Part shown: positions 19,290-29,069 of the stretch, one piece after another
How positions within the stretch are numbered: the stretch's first letter is position 1
Layout of the letters: each line of letters starts with the position of its first letter
From: Haemophilus sputorum CCUG 13788
GTDB lineage: Bacteria > Pseudomonadota > Gammaproteobacteria > Enterobacterales > Pasteurellaceae
Length of the DNA stretch: 64,000 bases
Direction of reading: 5' to 3'
Assembly: GCF_000238795.1 (NCBI RefSeq)
Contig: NZ_AFNK01000031.1
Span: 221,261-285,260 of the forward strand
Made by a program: the position numbers and the translations under genes
The notes under the pieces: generated by a model
Database searches by the model: none
What the model saw: the letters and a program-made list of their open reading frames with translations, nothing else
What the model was told of the DNA's origin: nothing

Positions 19290-19625
19290 ATGAACAAATT
19301 TAATCCTGAACTACCTTGTCCTCATTGCAATGCACCAGTTAAAGGTACACTCATTAAAGGACTTGCAGGTGTTAAACAATGTCCATCTTGTCAGAAAAAA
19401 ATTAAATATCACAAACCGGCTTTAGGTGCTGTATTTAAAGATATTTGGAAACAGCTTGCTATTTTCATGGTTTTATTTTGCCTATTAACTGTCGTTCTTT
19501 TTATGTTTGGCGTAAATATGTCAGATCATACGCCATATTTTGGCCCAATCCTTGGTGTTATTTTTGCCTATTTTGTGATTGTACCGGTACAGGTTAAACA
19601 CTCTTACTTTGAAAAAGACGAGTAA
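19290..19625 (+). CDS. Zinc-ribbon membrane protein, function unknown
   Basis: 111-residue protein with an N-terminal zinc ribbon made of two CxxC knuckles (CPHC near residue 10 and CPSC near residue 31), followed by two membrane segments (about 53-75 and 81-102). The zinc finger would face the cytoplasm if the N terminus is inside. It has a good ribosome site (AAAAGGAAG). It lies 37 bp after lipoprotein 2 and may be co-transcribed. I do not recognise a named family. Confidence 0.8.
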   Translation: MNKFNPELPCPHCNAPVKGTLIKGLAGVKQCPSCQKKIKYHKPALGAVFKDIWKQLAIFMVLFCLLTVVLFMFGVNMSDHTPYFGPILGVIFAYFVIVPVQVKHSYFEKDE

Positions 19626-19700
19626 TCCAAACATTCGGCAATCTCATCGCATCGGTCAGATTGCCGAATATTTTTCAGCTTACCTCAACTAAAGATATTT

Positions 19701-20105
19701 ATGAAACGCCCTATTTCTGTCACTATCGCAAGTATTCTTTATTTTATTCTGACCGCGCTAAGCTGCGTGACCTTTATAGGTTTTGCAATCTACACGCCTG
19801 ATGAATTTCTCAGTAATTTATCGGAAGCTTATCCATTTTTACCGCCATTGCTTTCTGTCATCCTGTCAGTCATCCTTGTTGCATTACCTATTTTCATTGC
19901 CACCGGTGTACTCTCTGGGACCAAACTTTCACGCTGGTTAGCTGTTTTATATGCAGCGGCTTCTATTGGTTCAATGCTTTTATATATCGAATACTATGAG
20001 CAATCCAAAATTATTTTCCAATGGGTTCTACAAGCCGTATTATTACTCTTACTTTTTAATCCTCCAGCAAATCGTTATTTTGCCGCCCAAGACTCAAAGG
20101 AATAA
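19701..20105 (+). CDS. Small four-helix membrane protein, function unknown
   Basis: 134-residue hydrophobic protein with about four membrane segments (roughly residues 7-29, 46-70, 79-99 and 106-122) and a short polar C terminus. It lies 75 bp after the zinc-ribbon gene, in the same direction, and is the last gene before a strong terminator. No diagnostic motif is visible. Confidence 0.78.
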   Translation: MKRPISVTIASILYFILTALSCVTFIGFAIYTPDEFLSNLSEAYPFLPPLLSVILSVILVALPIFIATGVLSGTKLSRWLAVLYAAASIGSMLLYIEYYEQSKIIFQWVLQAVLLLLLFNPPANRYFAAQDSKE

Positions 20106-20161
20106 TTTAGCTTAAAATCAGTAAGCATAAACTCTTCCGCTCACAAAAGTATTATGTAACA

Positions 20162-20192
20162 AAAAGCCTGAGTATCAATGACTCAGGCTTTT
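20162..20192. terminator. Strong bidirectional terminator between the lipoprotein cluster and lipA
   Basis: AAAAGCCTGAGT (20162-20173) and ACTCAGGCTTTT (20181-20192) form a perfect 12-bp stem with a 7-base loop and A/T tracts on both sides. It lies between convergent genes. Confidence 0.9.
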
Positions 20193-20219
20193 TTACTTTG
20201 TGTTGCTAGTATAATCTCG

Positions 20220-21194
20220 CTATTTAACTAAGCCACCGCTAGCTTGCAAATCCGCATGGTAAGAAGAACGAACAAATGGACCACAAGCCGCGTGTTCAAA
20301 GCCCATTTTCTCAGCGGCTTCACGGAACATATCGAACTCTTCAGGTGGAACATAACGTTCTACTCTTAAGTGGTGACGACTTGGTTGTAAATATTGCCCG
20401 ATAGTAAGCATTGTTACACCATGATCACGTAAATCTTGCATTACTTCTAATATTTCTTCATTGGTTTCCCCTAAACCGACCATTAAGCCTGATTTAGTTG
20501 GAATACCTGGAAATTCTTCTTTGAAGATTTTAAGCAGTTCTAACGACCACTTATAATCTGCACCAGGACGAACTTCACGATATAAACGTGGTACATTTTC
20601 TAAGTTGTGGTTAAACACATCAGGTGGATTTTCTTTTAAGATTGCCACTGCTTGTTCTACACGCCCACGGAAATCTGGCACCAAAATTTCTACTTTACAA
20701 TTTGGGTTAAGCTTTTTAATTTCTCTAACGGTTGCAGAAAAATGTGCCGCACCACGATCGGGTAAATCATCACGGTCAACTGAAGTGATTACCACATATT
20801 TAAGTTTCATATCTTGTACTGTTTCAGCCACTTTACGCGGTTCATCTGGATCAAGTGGTAACGGTTTACCATGTGCTACATCACAGAATGGACAACGACG
20901 GGTACAAATCGCGCCCATAATCATGAATGTTGCAGTACCGTGATGAAAACATTCATGCAAGTTCGGACAAGATGCCTCTTCACAGACAGAATGTAATCCA
21001 TGACGACGCATACCATTTTTAATGCTATCAATTTTGGCAGAATTTGCTGGAAGTTTGATTTTCATCCAGCTTGGTTTTTGAAGCAACTCTTGATCAGGGT
21101 CGATGTTGCGCACCTGAATAACAGAGGTTTTTGCAGCATCACGATATTTCACGCCCTTTTCCATTTTAAACGGCGCCATTTTTGCTGTGGTCAT
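20220..21194 (-). CDS. lipA: Lipoyl synthase LipA
   Basis: 324-residue radical-SAM enzyme that inserts two sulfurs into octanoyl chains on E2/GcvH proteins. The auxiliary-cluster motif is [12 protein letters not shown] and the radical-SAM motif is CTRRCPFC. It is the last gene of the conserved lipA-lipB-ybeD-dacA-rlpA-rodA-mrdA-rlmH-rsfS block, shared with E. coli in the same order. It follows lipB by 13 bp. Confidence 0.97.
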   Translation of the reverse strand: MTTAKMAPFKMEKGVKYRDAAKTSVIQVRNIDPDQELLQKPSWMKIKLPANSAKIDSIKNGMRRHGLHSVCEEASCPNLHECFHHGTATFMIMGAICTRRCPFCDVAHGKPLPLDPDEPRKVAETVQDMKLKYVVITSVDRDDLPDRGAAHFSATVREIKKLNPNCKVEILVPDFRGRVEQAVAILKENPPDVFNHNLENVPRLYREVRPGADYKWSLELLKIFKEEFPGIPTKSGLMVGLGETNEEILEVMQDLRDHGVTMLTIGQYLQPSRHHLRVERYVPPEEFDMFREAAEKMGFEHAACGPFVRSSYHADLQASGGLVK

Positions 21195-21207
21195 TAAATT
21201 CTTTATC

Positions 21208-21876
21208 CTACTCTTCGATTTTGTTAATAATTTGTTGGTTATTATAGCCTAAGCTCGCACAAAAGTGAGCAACCAATTTAGGGGAGACATCATCGCAAGT
21301 TAGATCGCTTTGCCCAATCAGCTCACTTAATTGGCACATTTCTAGCCCTGCATAGCCGCATGGATTGATTTGATGAAACGGCGATAAATCCATGTTGATA
21401 TTCAACGCTAATCCATGGAAAGAACAGCCTTTACGGATGCGGAGCCCTAATGAACAAATTTTCCGCCCATCAACATAAACGCCAGGTGCATCAGCTTTTG
21501 GATAACTTTCAACTCCATAATCCGCCAAAGTTTTTACAACAGATTGTTCTAACGCGGTGACTAAATCTCGCACAGAAATCTCTTTACCTTGTGCTTTTAA
21601 ACGTTTGATATCCAATAGCACATACATCACTTGCTGCCCTTCACCATGATAAGTAATCTGCCCACCACGATCGCTTTGCACTACTGGAATATTACTGCGC
21701 ATAAGTAAATGCTCAGGCTTCCCGGCTGAACCTTGTGTAAATACGGCAGGATGTTGTACTAACCAGATTTCATCTAGCGTATTTTCATCACGTTCATCAG
21801 TAAAGCTTTGCATTTTATGCCAAATTTCTTCATAGGGTTGCGTCCCCAACTGGCGGATAATGAGTTTTGTATTCAT
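21208..21876 (-). CDS. lipB: Octanoyl-[ACP]:protein N-octanoyltransferase LipB
   Basis: 222-residue enzyme that moves octanoate from ACP to lipoyl domains, before LipA. Family motifs are [12 protein letters not shown], the catalytic Lys in [13 protein letters not shown] and the catalytic Cys in [10 protein letters not shown]. It is followed directly by lipA. Confidence 0.96.
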   Translation of the reverse strand: MNTKLIIRQLGTQPYEEIWHKMQSFTDERDENTLDEIWLVQHPAVFTQGSAGKPEHLLMRSNIPVVQSDRGGQITYHGEGQQVMYVLLDIKRLKAQGKEISVRDLVTALEQSVVKTLADYGVESYPKADAPGVYVDGRKICSLGLRIRKGCSFHGLALNINMDLSPFHQINPCGYAGLEMCQLSELIGQSDLTCDDVSPKLVAHFCASLGYNNQQIINKIEE

Positions 21877-21933
21877 AGGGATAGATAGGTTTGGAAGTGA
21901 AAATTGTATCTTACTTAAGATAATTTAAACTAA

Positions 21934-21956
21934 AAGGACGTGTGCAACACGTCCTT
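21934..21956 (-). terminator. Terminator of ybeD
   Basis: AAGGACGTGT (21934-21943) pairs with ACACGTCCTT (21947-21956), with a short T tract on the minus strand. It lies between the ybeD stop and the lipB start, so lipBA may have its own promoter just after it. Confidence 0.7.
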
Positions 21957-21980
21957 CATTACGCGGAAGAAATGGGTTGT

Positions 21981-22274
21981 TTATAACACCATTCTCACGC
22001 CTTCAATTTTGGCTAATTCTTCATATAAGGTTTCAATTTGCTCAATATTTTCTGCCAAAATGTCGATAGAAACTGAATTATATGTGCCTTTTGAACTGCG
22101 TTGTTCACGAGGTAAATAATCACCTTTTACATGAACTTGAGCTACAGAGACAATATCTTCAACTAATCCCTCACGATGAACGCCCATTACTTTAAACGTA
22201 AAATCACACGGGAACTCTAATAAATCTCTTAATTTTTGTTGTGGTAAATCTTGTAGGTTAATATTTTTTTGCAT
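21981..22274 (-). CDS. ybeD: YbeD/DUF493 family protein
   Basis: 97-residue small alpha/beta protein of the DUF493 family (ACT-like fold), function unknown. The ATG at 22274 is used because GGAGAGA precedes it and the N terminus fits the family; a longer frame to 22367 runs through an uptake-signal hairpin. Conserved features are [14 protein letters not shown] and the [10 protein letters not shown] segment. It lies between dacA and lipB as in E. coli. Confidence 0.92.
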   Translation of the reverse strand: MQKNINLQDLPQQKLRDLLEFPCDFTFKVMGVHREGLVEDIVSVAQVHVKGDYLPREQRSSKGTYNSVSIDILAENIEQIETLYEELAKIEGVRMVL

Positions 22275-22303
22275 TATTTCTCTCTCCTTCGCTTGATTGT
22301 ATA

Positions 22304-22345
22304 AAGCGGTCGAATTTGCAATTTTTTTGCAAATCAGACCGCTTG
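22304..22345 (-). terminator. Uptake-signal-pair terminator after dacA
   Basis: AAGCGGTC (from 22304) pairs with GACCGCTT (to 22345) around an AT-rich loop. It lies in the dacA-ybeD gap on the transcribed minus strand. Confidence 0.6.
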
Positions 22346-22385
22346 CATAGCACCTATATAAGGGCAAAATTTAATTTAACAAGGT

Positions 22386-23564
22386 TTAATCAAATAAGCC
22401 TTTGATGGTTAATGCAATCCAGTCCCACGCTTTACCGAAAATGCCCGCCTCTTCAACATTATCTAACACTTGTAAGTCGTTGCTAGCAATATCTTTACCA
22501 TCTAATTGATAAATTACCTTACCAACCGTTTGTCCTTTAGTTAATGGCGCTTCAAGATTTCCACCGGTTAACTCATAACGCGCTTTTAATTCACCCGCTT
22601 TACCTTTAGGCACTGTAACAAAACTGTCGTTAACCGAACCTAGTTTCACTTTGTTTGCATCACCGTAATAAACGGTTTCTTCTTTAACCGGCTGACCTGC
22701 GGCTAAAGATTTTACTGTTTCAAAGTTTGCAAAGCCCCATTGTAATAGTTTTTTACTTTCTACTTCACGACCTTTGAAAGTTGGCACGCCCATCACAACC
22801 GAAATTAAGCGCGTGTTAGAATTGGTTGCAGAAGCCACTAAATTATAACCTGCGTTGTTAGTGTGGCCGGTTTTCATGCCATCTACGTTGATAGTTTTAT
22901 CCCACAATAAACCGTTACGGTTCGGCTGTGGTTTTTTAATGTTATATTTAAACTCTTTCTCTGCGTAAATTTTATATTCTTCTGGTTGGTCGCGAATAAC
23001 ATGTACACCAATAATCGCCATATCACGCGCTGAAGAATATTGGTTTGGATCATCTAAACCATGAACCGTTGTGAAATAAGTATTTTTCAAGCCAAATTGT
23101 TGTGCAAATTTATTCATTTGTTCAATGAAGGCTTGCTGTGAGCCAGATGTATGTTCCGCTAACGCAACGGCTGCATCGTTGCCTGAAACAATAATCAAAC
23201 CTTTCATTAAATCAGATACGGAAACTTGGGTGTTTAAATCTAAAAACATCAATGAAGAACCTGGGAATTTTTGTGCCCAAGAATTTTCTGTCACAGTAAC
23301 CATATCGCTATTTTTGATTTTACCGGTTTTGAGTGCATCCCCCACAACATAGCTAGTCATCATTTTAGTTAATGACGCCGGATATTGGCGTTGATCTGGA
23401 TTTAAACTTGCTAACACTGCACCAGAGTTGTAATCCATCAAAATATAGGTTTGTGCATTTAATTGTGGTGCCGCAATACCGTAATCTGTATTAGTATCTG
23501 CTAACGTAAACGGGGAAAATACTAACGCGCAAAGGCTTAGTGACTTCATTAATGTTTTTTTCAT
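22386..23564 (-). CDS. dacA: D-alanyl-D-alanine carboxypeptidase (PBP5/PBP6 type)
   Basis: 392-residue low-molecular-weight penicillin-binding protein that trims the pentapeptide stem of peptidoglycan in the periplasm. The signal peptide is about residues 1-22. Active-site motifs are SxxK at Ser64-Lys67 (ASLTKM), SGN at 127-129 and KTG at 231-233. The C-terminal amphipathic anchor (WIALTIKGLFD) is present. The start at ATG 23564 (MKKTLMKSL) gives a normal signal peptide. Confidence 0.96.
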   Translation of the reverse strand: MKKTLMKSLSLCALVFSPFTLADTNTDYGIAAPQLNAQTYILMDYNSGAVLASLNPDQRQYPASLTKMMTSYVVGDALKTGKIKNSDMVTVTENSWAQKFPGSSLMFLDLNTQVSVSDLMKGLIIVSGNDAAVALAEHTSGSQQAFIEQMNKFAQQFGLKNTYFTTVHGLDDPNQYSSARDMAIIGVHVIRDQPEEYKIYAEKEFKYNIKKPQPNRNGLLWDKTINVDGMKTGHTNNAGYNLVASATNSNTRLISVVMGVPTFKGREVESKKLLQWGFANFETVKSLAAGQPVKEETVYYGDANKVKLGSVNDSFVTVPKGKAGELKARYELTGGNLEAPLTKGQTVGKVIYQLDGKDIASNDLQVLDNVEEAGIFGKAWDWIALTIKGLFD

Positions 23565-23677
23565 TTCACATTCATCCAATGATTTAATTAAAATTCTTGA
23601 TAAGACAAACTAATCAAGGGCTTGCCGAATCTTCGACAACCCCTTTTTTATTCAATTGCGTATCAACAAAAAGAGAA

Positions 23678-24217
23678 TTAACTGTCTTCCAGCTCTCTTT
23701 TGTTTTTATTCAATACAGCTAATTTTACTTTAGCTGTACCAGTATGATGCATGCCTAATTGGCGAGCCGCCGTTTTTGATAAATCAATCACTCGAGCATG
23801 AGAATAAGGCCCGCGATCATTTACGCGTACCACAACAGATTTACCATTACGCATATTCGTCACTTCGACCAAAGTGCCAAAAGGCAATGTTTTATGTGCG
23901 GCTGTCATTGCAGCGTTACTGAAACGTTCACCATTTGCAGTGCGACGCCCGTTGAATTCATCTGCGTAATAACTTGCCGTACCTGATTGAAAATGCTGGC
24001 TAGCCATTTGCTTATGTTTATTTTTTACAGATGTTTTCTTTTTTACTTTTTTTGCAAAAGTTTTTGAAGATTTGACCGCTTGTGCTTTTTTCTTTTTAGA
24101 AGCATCTAGCTTCTTCACAATTGGCGCTTTTGCGTGTTTGGTTGCTGCAACAGAATTCAATGATCCGAATGTTAAGAATCCAGCTAACAACAGGGTTACC
24201 ATTTTACTTAATCGCAT
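23678..24217 (-). CDS. rlpA: RlpA-like protein, non-lipoprotein form without SPOR domain
   Basis: 179-residue secreted protein. The signal peptide (about 1-25) ends in NSVAATK and has no lipobox Cys. A Lys-rich linker (30-70) precedes a double-psi beta-barrel (about 75-165) with [19 protein letters not shown] and [20 protein letters not shown]. coli RlpA is a lipoprotein of about 360 residues with a C-terminal SPOR domain; both are missing here. It lies between dacA and rodA as in E. coli. Lytic transglycosylase activity is known for some members but is only inferred. Confidence 0.88.
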   Translation of the reverse strand: MRLSKMVTLLLAGFLTFGSLNSVAATKHAKAPIVKKLDASKKKKAQAVKSSKTFAKKVKKKTSVKNKHKQMASQHFQSGTASYYADEFNGRRTANGERFSNAAMTAAHKTLPFGTLVEVTNMRNGKSVVVRVNDRGPYSHARVIDLSKTAARQLGMHHTGTAKVKLAVLNKNKRELEDS

Positions 24218-24364
24218 AAGTGTTCCTCATTTAGATATCGTACTGTGTAACGATGTGTATGCCCATTTAGAAACTAAATGGTTGGCTGTTTATCTTTTGA
24301 TAGACAACTGCTCTTGTATGTGCTTTTTGATACCGCAAAAAAGCAAAAGTTCAGGACTTACGCC

Positions 24365-25486
24365 CTATTTATTATAAGGGTTGTTGCTATTGGCTCGTTT
24401 GCGATGTACATAAGCCGACATCACTAGACCAAAAGCCGCCATTAACGTCACATAAGACGTTCCCCCATAGCTAAACAGCGGTAAGGGTACACCAACTACG
24501 GGTAAAATACCACTAACCATTCCAATGTTTACAAAAACATAGACAAAAAATAACAATGCAGTTCCGCCTGAAAGCAAGCGCCCGAAGGCATTATCAAGCT
24601 TGGAACCAATCAATAAACCACGTCCGATAATGAACAAATAAATTGCTAATAAAATCAGCATACCAATCAGACCGTGCTCTTCACTTAATACCGCAAAGAT
24701 AAAATCGGTATGAGGTTCAGGTAAAAATTCAAGTTGAGATTGCGTGCCCGCCATCCAGCCTTTGCCATACATACCACCTGAACCAATTGCAATTTTAGAT
24801 TGAATAATATGATAACCCGCGCCTAAAGGGTCTTTCTCTGGGTCAAGCAAGGTCATAACGCGCGTTTTTTGATAATCGTGCATCAAAAAGAACCACATTA
24901 TCGGAATAAAGCCGGCTAAAAAGACCACGCCTGCAGAAATCAACTTCCAACTAAGCCCGCCTAAAAATAGCACAAACAACCCTGCTGCACACACAAGGAT
25001 TGATGTTCCTAAATCTGGTTGAGCCGCTACTAACAATGTAGGAAAAACAATAATGCCTAATGCAATAATGGTGTCTTTAAAGCTTGGTGGCAACGAACGA
25101 TTTCCTAAGTAAGTTGCCACCATCAGTGGTACAGAAAGTTTGGCGATTTCAGAAGGCTGAAAGCGAATAAACCCCAGATTGAGCCAGCGTTGTGCCCCTT
25201 TACTAATTTCGCCCATCACATCCACTAAAATAAGCATCACAATACACACTAGGTATAAATAAGGCGCCACTTTCTGATAAAAACGTGGGGGAATCATAGC
25301 CATAAAGAACATTAAGCCTAGTCCTAATGTCACTTGCACAATACGGTTGGTGAACATTTTTTCACTGCCACCACTTGCACTATATAGCACGATTAAGCCG
25401 TAACCGGTCACAGCTAGCAAGCCGATAAGCAGCCAAACATCTAGCGAAAACACCTTCCAAAATAATTTTCTGATACCTTTACTCAT
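24365..25486 (-). CDS. mrdB: Rod-shape peptidoglycan polymerase RodA (MrdB)
   Basis: 373-residue SEDS-family integral membrane protein of the elongasome, partner of PBP2. The conserved SEDS segments [14 protein letters not shown] and [13 protein letters not shown] are visible, with about ten membrane spans. The start overlaps the mrdA stop by 8 bp, giving translational coupling of the polymerase and its transpeptidase. Confidence 0.96.
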   Translation of the reverse strand: MSKGIRKLFWKVFSLDVWLLIGLLAVTGYGLIVLYSASGGSEKMFTNRIVQVTLGLGLMFFMAMIPPRFYQKVAPYLYLVCIVMLILVDVMGEISKGAQRWLNLGFIRFQPSEIAKLSVPLMVATYLGNRSLPPSFKDTIIALGIIVFPTLLVAAQPDLGTSILVCAAGLFVLFLGGLSWKLISAGVVFLAGFIPIMWFFLMHDYQKTRVMTLLDPEKDPLGAGYHIIQSKIAIGSGGMYGKGWMAGTQSQLEFLPEPHTDFIFAVLSEEHGLIGMLILLAIYLFIIGRGLLIGSKLDNAFGRLLSGGTALLFFVYVFVNIGMVSGILPVVGVPLPLFSYGGTSYVTLMAAFGLVMSAYVHRKRANSNNPYNK

Positions 25487-27446
25487 GTGGCTGAGCCTCT
25501 TCTACAAGCGGTTGATTTTCTTCATTTTGTTGCAAATGTTGCTCTGGCAAAGCTTCTACCGATATTTTTAATGTTTTGCTTAATGCAAAATCCATCACCC
25601 TTTTCGCAACTGGGGCTGCATTTGCACCACCGCCCCCTGCATTTTCAAGAATCACGGCAACGGCCACTTTCGGCTCTTCAAAAGGGGCATAACTGATAAA
25701 CCATGCATGGTCTTGCAACTCTTTTTTAATGGCATTTTTATTATATTTGCCACCTTTTAAGTTAAATACCTGTGCAGTACCACTCTTACCAGCCGCACGA
25801 TAAAACGAACCCGCTGCTTTTTTACCGGTACCATTACCTGCATTGACTACATTATACATGCCTAATTTTGCCGCATTCCAGTAACGCTCAGGAACGCCTT
25901 TAATATCTTCATATAACAGCGGATCACGATAAGGCTCAGTTTTGTTACTGCTGATTACTTCCATCATTAAATGAGGCGTGTTCACGCGCCCATTGTTAAT
26001 CAACACAGACAATGCTTTAGTTAACTGTAAAGGTGTCGCAATCCAATAGCCTTGACCGATACCAACCGGAATCGTATCGCCTTGTACCCATGCGCGTTTA
26101 TATTTTTTAAATTTCCACTCTTTATTCGGATAAACCCCTGCAGACTCTTCATAAATATCAATGCCCGTTTTCTGCCCAAAACCAAATTTGGTCATCCATT
26201 CCGACATCTTATCAATCCCTGTATCGTAAGCGAGCTGGTAGAAATAAGTATCTGAAGATTCTACAATCGCTTTATTAAGATTGGTTGAACCATGCCCGCC
26301 ACGTTTCCAGTCACGATAACGTTGTGTTGTACCAGGTAGAATCCAAAAACCAGGGTCAAAAATGGTTGTATTCGTTGTGATTTTGCCTTCAGCCAAGCCC
26401 ATTACCGCATAAAACGGTTTTACGGTAGATGCAGGAGGATAAGTGCCTTGAGTGGCTCGGCTATAAAGCGGGTGAGCAGGGTCGTCTAATAAACGCTTGT
26501 AATCTTTGCCTGAAACGCCGCCTACAAACAGATTATTATCATAGCTTGGGTTAGTTACCATCGCTAATATACTGCTATCGCGAGGATCTAACACCACAAC
26601 TGAACCTTTTTGAGGCCCTAATAGTTCTTGAATAAATTGTTGCAATTCCACATCAATCGTTAAGCGAATAGAACTGCCGGCAACCCCTGGCTGATCGCGT
26701 AATTTACGAATCACCTTGCCACGGTTGTTAATTTCAACCTCTTCAAAGCCCGTTTCACCATGCAATTGATCTTCATAATATTTTTCGATACCTAATTTTC
26801 CAATATCATGAGAACCTGCGTAATTACCGAATTTACCTTCCTCTTCAAGCTTTTTCTTATCTTTATCGTTAATTTTCGCAACATATCCCAGAATATGCGT
26901 TAGCGTTTCGCCGTATGGATAATTACGCTTGTAGTACGCTTGAACATCTAAACTTGGAAAGCGATACTGATTTACCGCAAACGTCGCCATTTGCTCTTCG
27001 GATAAGTTGCCTTTAAGCAAAATCGGCGTATAGCGAGAAGTGCGCTTTTTCTCTTTCCGATAAGCTTCAATTTCCTCATCAGTCAGCCCGACCACCGTTT
27101 TTAATTCTTGCAAGGTTTCTTCAAGATTTTCCGTTTTTTCTGGGACAATATAAAGACCAAAATAGGTAATATTCTCTGCCAGCACCTTACCATTACGGTC
27201 GTAAATTAACCCCCGTGTTGGAGGAACTGGTAGTAATTTAATACGGTTACCATTTGAGCGAGTTTGATAATCTTCAAAGTGTACCACCTGCAAATTATAA
27301 GCGTTGGCAATCAAAATACAGGTAAGCACTAGCACACCGAAAAAAGCGATAACCGCACGCCGCGCATACAGATTACTCTCTGCTTGCGCGTTTCGTACCG
27401 ATTCTCTCGGTTTTGTTGAGGTAAATTTTCCTAGTTTCCCAAACAT
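25479..27446 (-). CDS. mrdA: Penicillin-binding protein 2 (MrdA)
   Basis: 655-residue class B PBP, the transpeptidase of cell elongation. An N-terminal membrane anchor (about 30-50) is followed by the pedestal domain and the transpeptidase domain, with PPASTVKPF holding the active-site Ser in STVK, a SSD motif (VESSDTYFY) and KSGTAQ. It is slightly longer than E. coli PBP2 (633), with a Glu/Gln-rich C-terminal tail. Confidence 0.96.
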   Translation of the reverse strand: MFGKLGKFTSTKPRESVRNAQAESNLYARRAVIAFFGVLVLTCILIANAYNLQVVHFEDYQTRSNGNRIKLLPVPPTRGLIYDRNGKVLAENITYFGLYIVPEKTENLEETLQELKTVVGLTDEEIEAYRKEKKRTSRYTPILLKGNLSEEQMATFAVNQYRFPSLDVQAYYKRNYPYGETLTHILGYVAKINDKDKKKLEEEGKFGNYAGSHDIGKLGIEKYYEDQLHGETGFEEVEINNRGKVIRKLRDQPGVAGSSIRLTIDVELQQFIQELLGPQKGSVVVLDPRDSSILAMVTNPSYDNNLFVGGVSGKDYKRLLDDPAHPLYSRATQGTYPPASTVKPFYAVMGLAEGKITTNTTIFDPGFWILPGTTQRYRDWKRGGHGSTNLNKAIVESSDTYFYQLAYDTGIDKMSEWMTKFGFGQKTGIDIYEESAGVYPNKEWKFKKYKRAWVQGDTIPVGIGQGYWIATPLQLTKALSVLINNGRVNTPHLMMEVISSNKTEPYRDPLLYEDIKGVPERYWNAAKLGMYNVVNAGNGTGKKAAGSFYRAAGKSGTAQVFNLKGGKYNKNAIKKELQDHAWFISYAPFEEPKVAVAVILENAGGGGANAAPVAKRVMDFALSKTLKISVEALPEQHLQQNEENQPLVEEAQPHE

Positions 27447-27528
27447 AATGCTCTCAAATTTGCAAAATGGTATTTAATATTCACCGCTTGTAGGTTAAAT
27501 ATATAAGTAAAAAGTAAAACCAAACACT

Positions 27529-27996
27529 TTATTCACGGTGATATGGATGATTCGTTGAAAGCGACCAAGCACGATATAAGCTTTCAGCCACAACAACCCG
27601 AACTAAAGGGTGAGGTAATGTCAACGCTGAAATTGACCAACTTTGTTCAGCAGCTGCTTTACATTCTGGCGAAAGCCCTTCTGGCCCACCAATCAACAAA
27701 CAGACATCTCGTCCATCATTTTTCCAACCTTCTAGCTGCTGAGCCAATTGCACCGTTGTCCAAGGCTTGCCAGGAATATCTAGTGTGACAATTTTGCCTT
27801 TACCAGCAGCGGCAAGCATCGCTTTACCCTCTAGTTCTAAAATGCGCTTTATATCTGCATTTTTACCGCGCTTACCCGCTGGAATTTCAACCAACTCAAA
27901 GGGCATATCTTTCGGAAAACGGCGTTGATACTCTTCGAATCCTGTTTTCACCCAATCAGGCATTTTAGTCCCAACGGCAATCAGCTGAATTTTCAT
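27529..27996 (-). CDS. rlmH: 23S rRNA (pseudouridine1915-N3)-methyltransferase RlmH
   Basis: 155-residue SPOUT-family methyltransferase acting on helix 69 of 23S rRNA. The knot region [17 protein letters not shown] and the C terminus [17 protein letters not shown] are characteristic. It starts 3 bp after rsfS and precedes mrdA by about 80 bp, matching the E. coli ybeB-ybeA-mrdA order. Confidence 0.97.
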   Translation of the reverse strand: MKIQLIAVGTKMPDWVKTGFEEYQRRFPKDMPFELVEIPAGKRGKNADIKRILELEGKAMLAAAGKGKIVTLDIPGKPWTTVQLAQQLEGWKNDGRDVCLLIGGPEGLSPECKAAAEQSWSISALTLPHPLVRVVVAESLYRAWSLSTNHPYHRE

Positions 27997-27999
27997 TCA

Positions 28000-28314
28000 T
28001 TACGCCCAAAGTTTTTCTAATTGATACATCTGGCGAGCATCGGCTTGCAAGATATGTACAATCGCCTGACCGAAATCGACTACAATCCAATCAGCAACCG
28101 CTTTTCCTTCATCACCAAACACTTCAAATCCAGCTTGTTTTGCTTCTGTCGCTAAACGTTCTGCTGTTGAAGCCACATGGCGCACTGAAGTTCCTGTTGC
28201 AATAATCATGGCATCTGTAATGCTTGATTTACCACGAACATCAATGGCAAGAATATCTTGCGCTTTTAAATCATCTAAAGTTTTCGTTAAAAATTCGACT
28301 AAGTTTTGTTCCAT
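28000..28314 (-). CDS. rsfS: Ribosome silencing factor RsfS
   Basis: 104-residue protein that binds L14 and blocks subunit joining in starvation. The start is ATG 28314; an in-frame TTG at 28320 is less likely. Conserved motifs are IDVRGKSSITDAMIIATGTS, GDEGKAVADWIVVD and YQLEKLW. It is the first gene of the rsfS-rlmH-mrdA-mrdB block. Confidence 0.95.
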   Translation of the reverse strand: MEQNLVEFLTKTLDDLKAQDILAIDVRGKSSITDAMIIATGTSVRHVASTAERLATEAKQAGFEVFGDEGKAVADWIVVDFGQAIVHILQADARQMYQLEKLWA

Positions 28315-28458
28315 TATCAATTCCGATTATGTCTATTTAGCATGTTTTTGGGAAAAGCACTTGCTCCTGTATTATCCCAAAACCATGTTAAAGAACACCT
28401 TTAACAAAAAGGCGATAAAGTGGGAAATTCTACCATAATTTCAAGGGGATAAAAAAAT

Positions 28459-28501
28459 AAGCGGTCGAATTTTGCAAAACTTTTACATAATTCGACCGCT
28501 T
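28459..28501 (-). terminator. Uptake-signal-pair terminator after the DUF1287 gene
   Basis: AAGCGGTCGAAT (28459-28470) and ATTCGACCGCTT (28490-28501) form a perfect 12-bp stem. On the minus strand it is followed by ATTTTTTTAT. It lies 5 bp past the stop codon at 28506. Confidence 0.8.
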
Positions 28502-28505
28502 GTTC

Positions 28506-29069
28506 CTAATAACGAAAATGCCCAACAATCGGGTATTTGAATAACATATCTTCCTCACGGGTTCCGCGCCCTATATTATGAATCACTAACGGCACACCTT
28601 CGGCATTGGTTTTATCCGATAAAATGCCAATATGCGGCAACGCTTTAGGTGAAAGACGCCAAGTGACTATATCACCCGCTTTAAAACTTGCTTTATCTGT
28701 CAATGAAAGCGTTTTTCCATGTCGCTGGAAGAAAGTTTCAAGATTAGGTACTCTGCGATGGTCAATATTACGATCTGTACTTTTCAGTCCCCAGATTTTT
28801 GGATATTTTGCCCAAGCTTGTTTCATATCTTGGTGAACTAGCTGTTGTAAATCTTTATTTTGCCCACGATAAGCTCGAATCACAACATCTGTACAAACAC
28901 CAGTTTGCGGTGGTACATCCCCCATTGGATAATCAATTTGCCGATAATTTGGATCATAACCTAAGGTTACGCCAATTTGCTGGCGCGCATCACTGATTAA
29001 CTTGGCAAACTCAGTCGCGCTTGCTGGATTTATCAGGAATGCCACTACAATGAGAAATTTTTTCATCAC
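28506..29069 (-). CDS. DUF1287 domain protein (predicted secreted NlpC/P60-like fold)
   Basis: 187-residue protein with an N-terminal signal peptide (about 1-18, ending NPASA) and a DUF1287 domain. Conserved elements are [30 protein letters not shown] (candidate nucleophile Cys), [11 protein letters not shown] and a His in LPHIGILSD and VIHNIG. These resemble the Cys-His arrangement of NlpC/P60 hydrolases; the enzymatic role is inferred. The start overlaps the mutS stop by 4 bp, an odd coupling of an exported protein with a DNA-repair gene. Confidence 0.85.
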   Translation of the reverse strand: MMKKFLIVVAFLINPASATEFAKLISDARQQIGVTLGYDPNYRQIDYPMGDVPPQTGVCTDVVIRAYRGQNKDLQQLVHQDMKQAWAKYPKIWGLKSTDRNIDHRRVPNLETFFQRHGKTLSLTDKASFKAGDIVTWRLSPKALPHIGILSDKTNAEGVPLVIHNIGRGTREEDMLFKYPIVGHFRY

